Origin: Thiobacillus sp.
GTDB taxonomy: Bacteria; Pseudomonadota; Gammaproteobacteria; Burkholderiales; Thiobacillaceae
Reading direction: 5' to 3'
Assembly (NCBI GenBank): GCA_024708885.1
Contig: JANJXT010000021.1
Coordinates: forward strand, 1-56,211
Length of the DNA stretch: 56,211 nucleotides
Shown here: piece by piece, positions 38,356 through 49,931 of the stretch
Position numbering within the stretch: position 1 is the stretch's first letter
Layout of the letters: each line of letters begins with the position of its first letter
Program-made: the position numbers and the translations under genes
The notes under the pieces: generated by a model
What the model was told of the DNA's origin: nothing
Databases searched by the model: none
The model's input: the letters and a program-made list of their open reading frames with translations, nothing else

Positions 38356-38361
38356 TAGAAT
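38356..38361 (+). promoter_or_regulatory. -10 element of the tRNA-Pro promoter
   Basis: TAGAAT lies 12 bases before the tRNA 5' end. A weak -35 (TTCCGT, 38332-38337) lies 18 bases upstream. Confidence 0.45.
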
Positions 38362-38372
38362 CTCGGGCTTCG

Positions 38373-38450
<78 letters not shown>

Positions 38451-38465
38451 ACAAATCAGGGAATC

Positions 38466-38495
38466 AGGGTCGGCCGATGCCGGCCCTTTTTCTTT
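38466..38495 (+). terminator. Rho-independent terminator after tRNA-Pro
   Basis: AGGGTCGGC (38466-38474), CGAT loop and GCCGGCCCT (38479-38487) with one G-T pair, followed by TTTTTCTTT. Confidence 0.8.
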
Positions 38496-38528
38496 GCGGC
38501 GGCAGAAACCATGCCGCCTTCGCGGCAT

Positions 38529-38556
38529 CTGACATGCCCGGTAAAGGGACTATATT
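38529..38556 (+). promoter_or_regulatory. Promoter of sodB
   Basis: CTGACA (38529-38534) and TATATT (38551-38556) with a 16-base spacer. The sodB ATG is 38 bases downstream, with GGAGAG as the ribosome site. Confidence 0.55.
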
Positions 38557-38594
38557 TACCGTCTGTACCGTTTGTTCAATATCTGGAGAGAGTT

Positions 38595-39179
38595 ATGGAA
38601 CACACCCTGCCCGCATTGCCCTTCGCCATGGACGCGCTCGCGCCGCACATGTCGCAGGAAACCTTCGAATACCACTACGCCAAGCACCACCAGGCCTACG
38701 TGACCAACCTCAACAACCTGATCAAGGGCACCGACTTCGAGAACAAGTCGCTCGAGGACATCGTCAAGAGCGCGCCGGCCGGCGGCGTCTACAACAACGC
38801 CGCGCAGGTGTGGAACCACAGCTTTTTCTGGAACTGCCTGGCCCCCAACGGCGGTGGCGCCCCGTCCGGCGCGCTGGCCGACGCCATCAACAAGAAGTGG
38901 GGCAGCCTCGACGAGTTCAAGAAGACCTTCCAGACCTCCGCCGTGGGCAACTTCGGTTCCGGCTGGACCTGGCTGGTGAAGAAGGCGGACGGCTCGGTGG
39001 ACATCGTCAACATGGGCGCCGCCGGCACCCCGCTGACCACTGGCGACAAGGCGTTGCTGTGCGTCGACGTGTGGGAGCACGCCTACTACATCGACTACCG
39101 CAACCTGCGCCCCAAGTTCGTCGAGACCTTCCTCAACAACCTGGTGAACTGGAAATTTGCCGAGGCGAATTTCGCCTGA
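38595..39179 (+). CDS. sodB: Superoxide dismutase [Fe]
   Basis: 194 residues. It is cytoplasmic and dismutes superoxide. Metal ligands lie in YHYAKHHQAYV (His near 27), WNHSFFW (His near 75), and DVWEHAYYIDY (Asp and His near 158-162). The iron-type pattern includes the NHSFFWNCLAPNGGG stretch and AVGNFGSGWTWL. It stands alone between its own promoter and a strong terminator. It is next to an oxygen-sensitive formate dehydrogenase operon, which may or may not be meaningful. Confidence 0.96.
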   Translation: MEHTLPALPFAMDALAPHMSQETFEYHYAKHHQAYVTNLNNLIKGTDFENKSLEDIVKSAPAGGVYNNAAQVWNHSFFWNCLAPNGGGAPSGALADAINKKWGSLDEFKKTFQTSAVGNFGSGWTWLVKKADGSVDIVNMGAAGTPLTTGDKALLCVDVWEHAYYIDYRNLRPKFVETFLNNLVNWKFAEANFA

Positions 39180-39230
39180 GCGAGGCTTCGCGGAAGCGAA
39201 GCGCCCGGCTCCGCCTGCCCGGAGCCGAGT

Positions 39231-39263
39231 GATCAAGGGCCGCAATGCGGCCCTTGATCGTTT
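39231..39263 (+). terminator. Terminator after sodB
   Basis: GATCAAGGGCCGC and GCGGCCCTTGATC form a perfect 13-base-pair stem around AAT, followed by GTTT. The T-tract is short, but the stem is very stable. Confidence 0.7.
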
Positions 39264-39324
39264 GCGGGCGCCAAGCGTGCTGCGCGTGCGCCGCCGAAGC
39301 CTGGCACGGCCGCGCGAACATGCG

Positions 39325-39360
39325 ACAAGAACTTGTTATGGCGTTTTTTTCCTCTATATT
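39325..39360 (+). promoter_or_regulatory. Promoter and palindrome of the formate dehydrogenase operon
   Basis: TTGTTA (39333-39338) and TATATT (39355-39360) with a 16-base spacer. A short palindrome ACAAG-AA-CTTGT (39325-39336) overlaps the -35. It could be the binding site of a regulator that controls fdh. Confidence 0.5.
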
Positions 39361-39404
39361 TTTTAGATGCGTTCGATCGCGACGCGCAAGAAAAGGAGGG
39401 ACCC

Positions 39405-42400
39405 ATGCAAGTCACCCGGAGACAATTCTTCAGGATCTGTGCCGCGGGGGTCGGCAGTTCCAGCCTCGCGGCGCTGGGCTTCGCGCCCGGCGAGGCGCTT
39501 GCCGAAGTGCGCGCCTTCAAGCTTGCGCGTGCGACGGAGACCCGCAACACCTGCCCCTACTGCTCGGTCGGCTGCGGCCTCCTGATGTACAGCCTCGGCG
39601 ACACGTCGAAAAACGTCCGCGGCAGGATCTTCCACATCGAAGGCGATCCGGATCACCCGGTCAACCGCGGCACCTTGTGCCCGAAAGGCGCCGGCCTTCT
39701 GGATTTCGTGCAGAGCCCCAACCGTCTGCAACACCCCGAATACCGCGCGCCCGGGAGCAAGGCGTGGACGCGTATCTCCTGGGACGAGGCGTTCGACCGC
39801 ATCGCGCGGCTGATGAAGGATGATCGCGACGCGAACTTCATCGCCAGGAACGCCAAGGGCGAGACGGTCAACCGCTGGACCAGCACCGGCTTTCTCGCCG
39901 CGTCCGCGTCCAGCAATGAAACCGGCTACCTCACGCACAAGGTCGTGCGCAGCATGGGGGTTCTCGGATTCGACAATCAGGCGCGTGTCTGACACGGCCC
40001 GACGGTGGCAAGTCTTGCCCCGACGTTCGGCCGCGGTGCGATGACCAACCATTGGGTGGACATCAAGAACACGGACCTGGTACTGATCATGGGCGGCAAC
40101 GCCGCCGAGGCGCACCCGTGCGGATTCAAGTGGGTGACCGAGGCGAAGGCGCATCGCAAGGCGCGTCTGATCGTGGTCGACCCGCGCTTCACCCGTTCGG
40201 CGGCGGTCTCCGATTTCTACGCGCCGATTCGCGCCGGCACCGACATCGCCTTTCTCGGCGGCGTCATCAACTACCTGCTGACGAACGACCGCATTCACCA
40301 CGAGTACGTCAAGCACTACACCGACATGAGCTTCCTGGTGAAGGACGAGTTCAGCTTCGCCAACGGTCTGTTTTCCGGCTACGATCCCGAGACGCGCAAG
40401 TACGATCGCTCGTCCTGGGGCTACCAGATCGGCGCGGACGGCTATGCCGTCACCGATCCCGCGCTGCAGCATCCGCGCTGCGTGTACCAGCTGATGAAGG
40501 CGCACTACAGCCGCTACACGCCGGAGATGGTTTCCACGGTCTGCGGCACGCCGCAGGACGCCTTCCTGAAGGTGTGCGAGGCGATCGCCGAGACTGCCGC
40601 CGCCGACCGGACCATGACCATCATGTACGCGCTCGGCTGGACGCAGCACTCGGTGGGTTCGCAGATGATCCGCACCGGTGCGATGGTGCAGTTGCTGCTC
40701 GGCAACATCGGCGTGGCCGGCGGCGGCATGAACGCCCTGCGCGGACACTCCAATATCCAGGGGCTGACGGATCTTGGCCTGCTCGCCAACCTGCTGCCCG
40801 GCTATCTGACGCTGGCGGGCGACGCCGAGCAGGATTACCAGGCCTACATCGCCAAGCGGGCGTCCAAGCCCTTGCGTCCGGGCCAGCTTTCCTACTGGCA
40901 GAACTACGCCAAGTTCCACGTCAGCCTGATGAAGGCCTGGTTCGGCGACGCCGCGAGCGCGAGCAACGACTGGTGCTACGACTGGCTGCCGAAGATGGAC
41001 AAGGGCTACGACCTGCTGGACGTGTTCGAGGACATGGGGCAGGGCAAGGTCAACGGCTATGTCTGCCAGGGCTTCAACCCGCTCGGCTCGGCGCCGTGCA
41101 AGGTCAAGGTGTCGAACTCGCTGTCGAAACTGAAGTTCCTCGTGATCATCGACCCGCTGGCGACCGAAACTTCCGAGTTCTGGCAGAATCACGGCGAGTA
41201 CAACGACGTCGACCCCGCCAAGATCCAGACCGAGGTGTTCCGCCTGCCGTCGACCTGTTTTGCCGAGGAGGACGGCAGTCTGATCAACTCCGGCCGCTGG
41301 CTGCAGTGGCACTGGAAGGCGGCGGAGCCGCCCGGCGAAGCCCGCTCCGACCAGGAGATCATGGCCGGCCTGTTTCTCCGGATCCGCGCGCTCTATGAGA
41401 AGGAGGGCGGCGCCTTTCCCGAACCCATACTCAACCTGACCTGGAAACACAGAATCCCGGCCTTTCCCTCGCCGGAGGAACTGGCGAAGGAATTTTCCGG
41501 CAAGGCGCTCAAGGACCTGACCGACCCCAAGGATCCGGGCAAGGTGCTGGTGAAGGCGGGCGAGCAGTTGAGCGCCTTCGCCGAACTGCGCGACGACGGC
41601 TCGACCTCCAGCGGCTGCTGGCTCTTCGCCGGCTGCTGGAGCGAGAAGGGCAACCTGATGGCGCGGCGCGACAACGCCGATCCGTTCGGCATCGGCCAGA
41701 CGCTGAACTGGGCCTATTCCTGGCCGGCCAACCGCCGCATCCTCTACAACCGCGCCTCCTGCGATCCGTCCGGCAAACCCTACGACCCGACGCGCAAGCT
41801 CATCGCCTGGGATGCCGGCGCCGGCAAGTGGGGCGGCGCGGACGTGCCGGACTTCAAGATCGACTCGGCGCCGGAGGAGGGGATGAATCCCTTCATCATG
41901 AACCCGGAAGGGGTGGCGCGCTTCTTCGCCGTGGACAAGATGGCGGAAGGACCCTTCCCCGAGCATTACGAGCCCTTCGAGACGCCGCTCGCGGAGAACC
42001 CGCTGTCGCCGCAGAATCCGGCGGTGCTGTCCAGCCCGGCGGCGCGGGTGTTCAAGGACGACTGGGCGACGTTCGGCAAGCCGGACAAGTTCCCCTACGT
42101 CGGCACCACCTACCGCCTCACTGAGCACTTCCACTTCTGGACCAAGCACGCGCGCCTGAACGCCATTCTCCAGCCCGAGCAGTTCGTCGAGATCGGCGAG
42201 GAACTGGCCAAGGAGAAGGGCATCCGCGCCGGCGACCACGTGCGCGTGCGGTCGAACCGCGGCCATATCGTCGCGGTCGCGGTGGTGACCAGGCGCCTGA
42301 TGACGCTGGACGTCGCCGGGCGCAAGACGCATACGGTGGGCGTGCCGCTGCACTGGGGCTTCATGGGGCTGGCGAAGAACGGTTATCTCACCAATACGCT

Positions 42401-42476
42401 GACCCCATTCGTGGGCGACGGCAACACCCAGACGCCGGAATTCAAGGCGTTCCTGGTGGACGTCGAGAAAGTGTAG
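39405..42476 (+). CDS. fdnG: Formate dehydrogenase alpha subunit, selenocysteine-containing
   Basis: 1023 residues, read through an in-frame TGA at 39990-39992 as selenocysteine 196, the same position as in E. coli FdnG (context ARV-Sec-HGPTVA). The N-terminus has a twin-arginine signal (TRRQFFRICAAG) ending at ALA, then a [4Fe-4S] site CPYCSVGC..CPKGA and the molybdopterin domains. It oxidises formate in the periplasm and passes electrons to FdhB and FdhC. AAGGAGG precedes the ATG. The reading frame is continuous to the stop at 42476. The SECIS at 39990-40033 and the selA, selB and selC genes downstream support the decoding. Confidence 0.95.
39990..40033 (+). promoter_or_regulatory. Bacterial SECIS element of the formate dehydrogenase
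   Basis: It starts at the UGA. The outer stem is CGGCC (39995-39999) with GGCCG (40029-40033). The apical stem is GGCAA (40007-40011), loop GTC, TTGCC (40015-40019). The loop GTC corresponds to the GU pair of the E. coli GCAGGTCTGC apical loop bound by SelB, and the distance from the UGA is about the same. Confidence 0.85.
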
Positions 42477-42485
42477 GAGGCGACC

Positions 42486-43352
42486 ATGGCACTGCAATCA
42501 CTCGACATCAAGGCCCGTTCCGCCACCACCACGCAGCCGCCGGCCGCGCGTGACCCGCTCCACGTCGCCAAGCTGATCGACATCTCCAAGTGCATCGGCT
42601 GCAAGGCCTGCCAGGTCGCATGCATGGAGTGGAACGATCTGCGCGACGAAGTCGGCACCAATGCCGGCATCTACGACAATCCGCGCGACCTCACCGACCA
42701 GTCGTGGACGGTGATGCGCTACTCCGAAGTGGAAGTGCAGCAGGGCCGGCTCGAATGGCTGATCCGCAAGGACGGCTGCATGCACTGCGAGGACCCGGGC
42801 TGCCTCAAGGCCTGTCCGGCACCGGGGGCGATCGTGCAGTATGTCAACGGCATCGTCGACTTCCACGAGGAGCACTGCATCGGCTGCGGCTACTGCATCA
42901 CCGGCTGCCCGTTCAACGTGCCGCGTATTTCCAAAAAGGACAGCAAGGCCTACAAGTGCACGCTGTGCTCCGACCGTGTGGCGGTGGGGCGTGAGCCCGC
43001 CTGCGTGAAGACCTGCCCGACCGGGGCGATCGTGTTCGGTTCCAAGCGGGACATGATCGAGCACGCCGAAGGACGCATCGCCGACCTCAAGGCGCGCGGC
43101 TACGCCAACGCCGGCCTGTACAACCCCGAGGGGGTGGGCGGCACGCACGTGATGTACGTGCTGCAGCACGCCGACCAGCCCGAGCTTTACGCGGGGCTGC
43201 CGAAGGATCCGCACATCAGTCCGCTGGTCGGTTTGTGGAAAGGCATCACCAAGCCGCTGATGAGCCTGGGCATCGGCCTCGCGGTGTTCGCCGGTTTCTT
43301 CCATTACGTCACCGCCGGGCCCAAGGAAGTCGAGGACGAGAAGGTGGACTGA
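42486..43352 (+). CDS. Formate dehydrogenase iron-sulfur (beta) subunit
   Basis: 288 residues. Four [4Fe-4S] sites are visible: [37 protein letters not shown] and [22 protein letters not shown] single C-terminal membrane helix ([20 protein letters not shown], residues ~258-277) anchors it, as in FdnH. It transfers electrons from the alpha subunit to cytochrome b. It lies nine bases after the alpha subunit, with GGAGG as the ribosome site. Confidence 0.95.
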   Translation: MALQSLDIKARSATTTQPPAARDPLHVAKLIDISKCIGCKACQVACMEWNDLRDEVGTNAGIYDNPRDLTDQSWTVMRYSEVEVQQGRLEWLIRKDGCMHCEDPGCLKACPAPGAIVQYVNGIVDFHEEHCIGCGYCITGCPFNVPRISKKDSKAYKCTLCSDRVAVGREPACVKTCPTGAIVFGSKRDMIEHAEGRIADLKARGYANAGLYNPEGVGGTHVMYVLQHADQPELYAGLPKDPHISPLVGLWKGITKPLMSLGIGLAVFAGFFHYVTAGPKEVEDEKVD

Positions 43353-43391
43353 GCAGTCCGCCCGCAGCCCTCAAGCGATCAAGGAGCGAAC

Positions 43392-44006
43392 ATGAGCACG
43401 ATACAACGCTACACGGCGCAGGAGCGCAGCAACCACTGGGTGGTCGCCATCGCCTTCGTCCTTGCCGGCCTTTCGGGGCTGGCGCTGTTCCATCCGGCGT
43501 TCTTCTTCCTCACCCACCTGTTCGGTGGCGGCCCCTGGACGCGCATCCTGCATCCTTTCCTAGGTGCGGTGCTGTTCCTGTCCTTCATGGGGATGGCGGC
43601 GCGCTTCTGGCGCTACAACCGCATCACGCCGGCCGATCGCCAGTGGATGGCCCGCATCAAGGACGTGTTGTGCAACCGCGACCAGGGCCTGCCCGAGGTC
43701 GGCAAGTACAACGCCGGGCAGAAATACCTGTTCTGGCTGCTGGTGGTCTGCATCCCGGTGCTGCTCGTGTCCGGCATCGTCATCTGGCAACCGTGGTTCG
43801 CGCCGTACTTCCCGGTCGGGCTCCTGCGCATCGCCGTCGTGCTGCATGCGCTGGCGGCATGGATCGTGATCCTCGCCATCATCGTCCACGTGTACGCGGC
43901 GATCTGGGTGAAGGGCTCGATCCGCGCGATGCTGCGCGGAACCGTGTCGGAGGCCTGGGCGCGGCACCATCATCGCGCCTGGTATCGCGACGTCACGGGA
44001 AAGTAG
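43392..44006 (+). CDS. Formate dehydrogenase cytochrome b556 (gamma) subunit
   Basis: 204 residues with four membrane helices (HWVVAIAFVLAGLSGLALF, ILHPFLGAVLFLSFMGMAARF, FWLLVVCIPVLLVSGIVIW, VLHALAAWIVILAIIVHVYAAI). Haem-ligand histidines are in SNHWVV, LHPFLG, LHALAA and IVHVYAA. It passes electrons from formate to the quinone pool in the inner membrane. It lies 39 bases after the beta gene. Confidence 0.94.
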   Translation: MSTIQRYTAQERSNHWVVAIAFVLAGLSGLALFHPAFFFLTHLFGGGPWTRILHPFLGAVLFLSFMGMAARFWRYNRITPADRQWMARIKDVLCNRDQGLPEVGKYNAGQKYLFWLLVVCIPVLLVSGIVIWQPWFAPYFPVGLLRIAVVLHALAAWIVILAIIVHVYAAIWVKGSIRAMLRGTVSEAWARHHHRAWYRDVTGK

Positions 44007-44073
44007 CCGCAAGGCCCGCCTTGCGGATCCATCGACCGCACGCACGCCCCGCACAACAAGGACCCTCCAGCGC

Positions 44074-44988
44074 ATGACGACCACGCTCCTGCAACCCGGC
44101 CAGATCGAAGCGGCGGCCGCCGGCATTCCCGAACTGCGGCTGCCGCCCGCCGACGTCTTCCTCGCGCGCGCGCGTCGGCTCGAACAGCTCGCCGAGGGGC
44201 ATGCGATGGCCGACTACCTGCGCTTCGTCGCAGGCCTGGCGCGCGCGCAGCAGGACCTTCTCGACGCGCAGGCCGCCGGCGGACTGCCCCCGCTCGAACG
44301 CCTGGCGCAGTGCCGCGAATACGGCATGCCGCCGCTGGCGCCGGCAGGACTTCCGCGCGCTTCGGACTGGCACGACAGCGCGCGGCAGCTGGCGCGTGCG
44401 GTGCAGTCCATGCTCGCACCCGCCGGCCAGGACGCGCTGCGGCACATCCTCGAAGCATCAGCTGCCTGGCTCGATGCGCAGGCCGCGTGCCTGCTCGACA
44501 ACGATCTCGAGTCGGTGTCCATCGCCGCCGCCCCCGTCATCGGCGCTGCACTGCAGGTGCACTGGACCCATCGGGCACGCCAGCTCGATCCGGCCCAGGT
44601 CGCACGCCCCGAACTTCCCAACCTGTGCCCGGTATGCGGCTCGCATCCGGTGAGTTCGGTGGTGCGCATCGGTGGCGCCGAGAACGGACTGCGCTACCTG
44701 CACTGCACGCTGTGCAGCTCCGAATGGCACGTCGTGCGCGCCAAGTGCAGCAACTGCGACAACACCCGCGGCATCGGCTACGATCACCTGGACGGCGGCG
44801 ACCGCGTCGTGCGGGCCGAAAGCTGTCCGGAGTGCCAGGGCTATCTCAAGCTCGTGCACCAGGAGCAGGATCCGCAGGCCGACCCGGTCGCCGACGACCT
44901 TGCCAGCCTCACCCTCGACCTTCTGATGGACGAGGCGGGCTACACCCGCAGCGGCGTCAACTGGTACCTCATCCATGGCCAGCCCTGA
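44074..44988 (+). CDS. fdhE: Formate dehydrogenase accessory protein FdhE
   Basis: 304 residues. The C-terminal half is a rubredoxin-like iron-binding fold with CPVCGSHP, CTLCSSEWHVVRAKCSNCDNTRGIGY and CPECQGYLKLVHQ. FdhE assists assembly and quality control of respiratory formate dehydrogenases. It links the structural genes to the selenocysteine genes that follow (30-40 bases to selA). Confidence 0.94.
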   Translation: MTTTLLQPGQIEAAAAGIPELRLPPADVFLARARRLEQLAEGHAMADYLRFVAGLARAQQDLLDAQAAGGLPPLERLAQCREYGMPPLAPAGLPRASDWHDSARQLARAVQSMLAPAGQDALRHILEASAAWLDAQAACLLDNDLESVSIAAAPVIGAALQVHWTHRARQLDPAQVARPELPNLCPVCGSHPVSSVVRIGGAENGLRYLHCTLCSSEWHVVRAKCSNCDNTRGIGYDHLDGGDRVVRAESCPECQGYLKLVHQEQDPQADPVADDLASLTLDLLMDEAGYTRSGVNWYLIHGQP

Positions 44989-45027
44989 CGCCGTTCACAC
45001 CACGCCACCCTCCAGGGATTGTCTATC

Positions 45028-46421
45028 GTGCATAGCGCCCCGCAGCTTCGCCCCCCTTCGGTCGACCGCGTCCTCAACTGGCGCGCCGTCGCCCCGCTGA
45101 TCGCCGAGTACGGCCGCGAACCGGTGCTCGCCGGTACGCGCAGCGTGCTCGACCGTGTCCGCGAGGCGGCGCGCAATGGCGAAGCCGTCGACTGCAGCGA
45201 ACCCGCGCTCGCCGCGCGCCTGGCCGCGCATCTCGTTGAACGCCACGCGCCGCGCCTGCGGCGCGTATTCAACCTCAGCGGCACCGTGCTGCACACCAAC
45301 CTCGGGCGTGCGCCGCTGCCCGAGGAGGCGGTCGACGCGCTCGTCATGGCCGCGCGCCACCCCTGTGCGCTGGAATACGACGTCGATACGGGTGGACGCG
45401 GTGACCGCGACGACATCGTCAGCGACCTGCTGTGCGAGCTCACCGGCTTTGAAGCCGCCACCGTCGTCAACAACAACGCGGCGGCGGTATTCCTGCTGCT
45501 GAACACCCTGGCACTGCGAAAGCAGGTCATCGTCTCGCGCGGCGAGCTGGTCGAGATCGGCGGCGCGTTTCGCGTGCCCGACATCATGAGCCGCGCCGGC
45601 GCCAAGCTGATCGAAGTCGGCACCACCAACCGCACCCATCCGCACGATTTCGAAGCGGCCATCAATGCGCGCAGCGCCATGCTGATGAAGGTGCACACCA
45701 GCAACTATGCGATCCAGGGCTTCACCGCCAGCGTCCCCGAGCACGAGCTGGCGGCGCTCGCCCATGCACATGGCCTGCCTTTCGTCGTCGATCTCGGCAG
45801 CGGGACGCTCGCCGATCTGGCGCGCTGGGGGCTGCCGCACGAACCGATGCCGCAGGAATCGCTCGCCGCCGGCGCCGACCTCGTCAGCTTCAGCGGCGAC
45901 AAGCTCCTCGGCGGGCCGCAGGCCGGCATCCTGGTCGGCCGCCGCGAACTCATCGCGCGCATCAAGAAGAACCCGCTCAAGCGCGCGCTGCGCCTCGGCA
46001 AACTCACGCTCGCCGCGCTCGAAGCCGTGCTGCGCCTGTACCGCGACCCCGACCGCCTCGCCGAACGCCTCACCGCGCTGCGTCTCCTGACGCGGCCGCA
46101 GGACGACATCCGCGCGCAGGCCGGGCGCCTGCTGCCGGCCCTGCAACAGGCGCTCGCCGGCTGGCCGGTCATCGTCGCCGACGCGCCCGCGCGCTCGCAG
46201 ATCGGCAGCGGTTCGCTGCCGGTCGAGCGGCTGGAGAGCTGGGCGCTGACCGTGCATCCGGCGACGCGCAAGTCCGGCGTCCTGCACGACATCGAGGCCG
46301 CGCTGCGTGCGCTGCCGGTGCCGGTGATCGGCCGCATCGCCGACGGCGCCCTGCGCCTCGACCTGCGCTGCCTCGACGACGAGGGCGGCTTGCGTGCACA
46401 GCTCGCCGGACTGGGCGCGGC

Positions 46422-46425
<4 letters not shown>
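45028..46425 (+). CDS. selA: Selenocysteine synthase (L-seryl-tRNA(Sec) selenium transferase)
   Basis: About 465 residues. It converts Ser-tRNA-Sec to Sec-tRNA-Sec using selenophosphate. PLP site: [18 protein letters not shown], with the Schiff-base lysine in GDKLLGG. Also present are [20 protein letters not shown] near the N-terminus, [16 protein letters not shown] and [17 protein letters not shown] prefer GTG 45028, which lies ~10 bases after AGGGA. A TTG at 45019 would sit only two bases after it. The stop overlaps the selB ATG. Confidence 0.95.
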
Positions 46426-48323
<1,898 letters not shown>

Positions 48324-48335
48324 AATCTTCAAAAC

Positions 48336-48431
48336 GGAAGGGAATCGTGCCTGGTGGTGCGGCCGGACTTCAAATCCGGTTGGGGGCGTCAGCCGCTCCC
48401 GGGTGGGTTCGACTCCCACTCCCTTCCGCCA
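48336..48431 (+). tRNA. selC: tRNA-Sec (UCA anticodon)
   Basis: 96 bases. The acceptor stem is eight base pairs (GGAAGGGA with TCCCTTCC), the anticodon stem CGGA/TCCG encloses TTCAAA (anticodon TCA), a long variable arm spans TTGGGGGCGTCAGCCGCTCC, and the T-loop is TTCGACT. GCCA ends the sequence. It closely follows the E. coli selC layout. Confidence 0.97.
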
Positions 48432-48502
48432 CGCTTCGGGAAGCCAAGTCGTTCATCGAACGATGGATGCAGTTAGGCCTGCCTGAAATTCGACTCACTC
48501 GA

Positions 48503-48880
48503 TCAGGGTTTTTTGGCGCGGTATTTGACGCCGGGATGGCCTTTCAGATCGGCGTCCTGCGTCCACAGCGTGGCCTGGTGTTCTCGCGCAGTCAGGAGAA
48601 TGGTGCTGTCGGCCATGGGGAGTTGGTGTTTGGCCGAGTAAAGCGCGGCAGCCAGCGCGGTGTCAGCATTGAGGCCGACGATTTCGCCCCGTGCCATGAA
48701 GTCGGCCGCCTGGTGGGCTGCCGGTTCGCCACGCAATAGCGCGACACGCTTGCAGACCTCGAAGACGGAAAGGCTGGGCACGATGAGGGATTCCGTGGCT
48801 TCGAGAATGGGAGCGAAGAAACCGGCATTGCTGCCGTTGGCGAAATATTCCAGCCAGCCGCAGGAGTCGACCACGTTCAT
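48503..48880 (-). CDS. vapC: VapC-type PIN-domain toxin
   Basis: 125 residues. It is an Mg-dependent ribonuclease of the PIN fold. Acidic residues: the Asp of NVVDSCGWLEYF (residue 5), the Glu of FEVCKR, the Asp of MADSTILLTA and the Asp of TQDADLKG. The start at 48880 overlaps the vapB stop by four bases. The pair lies between selC and a broken tadA, so it is likely a mobile accessory insertion next to a tRNA gene. Confidence 0.9.
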   Translation of the reverse strand: MNVVDSCGWLEYFANGSNAGFFAPILEATESLIVPSLSVFEVCKRVALLRGEPAAHQAADFMARGEIVGLNADTALAAALYSAKHQLPMADSTILLTAREHQATLWTQDADLKGHPGVKYRAKKP

Positions 48881-49083
48881 ACGCGGTCGTCCTCGCGCTC
48901 GATATGGGTATCGATTCCGGGCAGAAAACCGCGCGCGGCGGTGATGGGCTGCTCGGGAATCAGCTCGATGTGGTCGCCCTGGATGCGCGCCCTGAGTTTC
49001 TGGCCGGGCTGGAGGTTGAGCTGACGGCGCAGGTCGCGTGGGATGACGACTTGAAATTTGGGAGAGACGGTGATCATTGTCAT
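48877..49083 (-). CDS. vapB: VapB-type AbrB/SpoVT antitoxin
   Basis: 68 residues with the swapped-hairpin AbrB fold: MITVSPKFQVVIPRDLRRQLNLQPGQKL. The C-terminal tail (ITAARGFLPGIDTHIEREDD) would occupy the toxin active site. It binds and neutralises VapC and probably represses its own promoter. A second ATG (MITVSP) two codons on is an alternative start. Confidence 0.9.
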   Translation of the reverse strand: MTMITVSPKFQVVIPRDLRRQLNLQPGQKLRARIQGDHIELIPEQPITAARGFLPGIDTHIEREDDRV

Positions 49084-49094
49084 GCAATACTCCT

Positions 49095-49119
49095 TGCGTA
49101 TGACGTTACGATAGCGTAA
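49095..49119. promoter_or_regulatory. Probable vapBC operator
   Basis: Repeated CGTA/TACG half-sites: TTACG-ATAG-CGTAA (49106-49119) is a perfect inverted repeat. CGTA-TGACGT-TACG (49097-49110) shares its right arm with it. The array lies 12 to 36 bases before the vapB start. Confidence 0.45.
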
Positions 49120-49122
49120 ACC

Positions 49123-49555
<433 letters not shown>

Positions 49556-49558
49556 GGT

Positions 49559-49813
49559 TCATCCGCGCAGCCGCACCCGCCGCTCCACTGTCAGCACTTC
49601 GCCTGCCGCGTCCAGCACCGCATACAGCCTTGGCGCCGGGCGGCTGACGCGGGACGGGTCGGGAGCGGGGCTGTCGAGGTAGATCACCTGCGCGCCGTCG
49701 GCCTGTCTTTCGACCTGGCCGCGGGCGAGCAGGTCGTTGAGGGCGGCGATGGAAATTCCGCGCTGCCGCATGCGGCTGAAGGCGAGCGGGCTGATCTTTC
49801 CGAGCTTCATCAT
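49559..49813 (-). CDS. Small hypothetical protein, divergent from lexA
   Basis: 84 residues with MMKLGKISPLAFSRMRQRGISIAALNDLLARGQ and a C-terminal LYAVLDAAGEVLTVERRVRLRG. The layout (a RMRQRGIS helix, then strands) faintly recalls the BrnT/DUF4258 group of RNase-toxin-like folds, but I cannot assign it. The start at 49813 has a GAGAG site. It is transcribed away from lexA, and its upstream region is the SOS-box region, so it may be DNA-damage inducible. Confidence 0.55.
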   Translation of the reverse strand: MMKLGKISPLAFSRMRQRGISIAALNDLLARGQVERQADGAQVIYLDSPAPDPSRVSRPAPRLYAVLDAAGEVLTVERRVRLRG

Positions 49814-49882
49814 GGGGCTCTCCTGTGGGTTCGTGCGGACGTTGCACGCCGCGCATTGGCTTTTCCGGTTTTGGTATTTATA

Positions 49883-49914
49883 CTGTATACGCATACACAT
49901 GTAAATGCATACAG
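49883..49914 (+). promoter_or_regulatory. Two abutting LexA (SOS) boxes
   Basis: CTGTATACGCATACAC (49883-49898) and ATGTAAATGCATACAG (49899-49914) each match CTGT-N8-ACAG in seven of eight fixed positions, with the single mismatch at the inner end of the pair. They directly precede lexA (ATG 49932) and face the divergent hypothetical gene. Confidence 0.85.
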
Positions 49915-49931
49915 TATTCGGAGTGAGCCCC

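Noticed and set aside
39307-39325. Possible sigma-54 promoter (TGGCACGG...) before the formate dehydrogenase operon
   Set aside because: The -24 like GG and a following GC are not spaced by ten bases, whereas a sound sigma-70 promoter is present downstream.
39405-39992. Formate dehydrogenase alpha gene appears split by a stop codon at 39990
   Set aside because: The TGA lies at the selenocysteine position of FdnG, a SECIS hairpin follows at once, and selA, selB and selC are nearby. It is a selenoprotein, not a pseudogene.
39363-42497. Very long open frame on the minus strand (1044 residues) across the formate dehydrogenase gene
   Set aside because: It is an antisense shadow of a GC-rich gene with strong codon bias. 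It has no recognisable domains and the plus strand is clearly coding.
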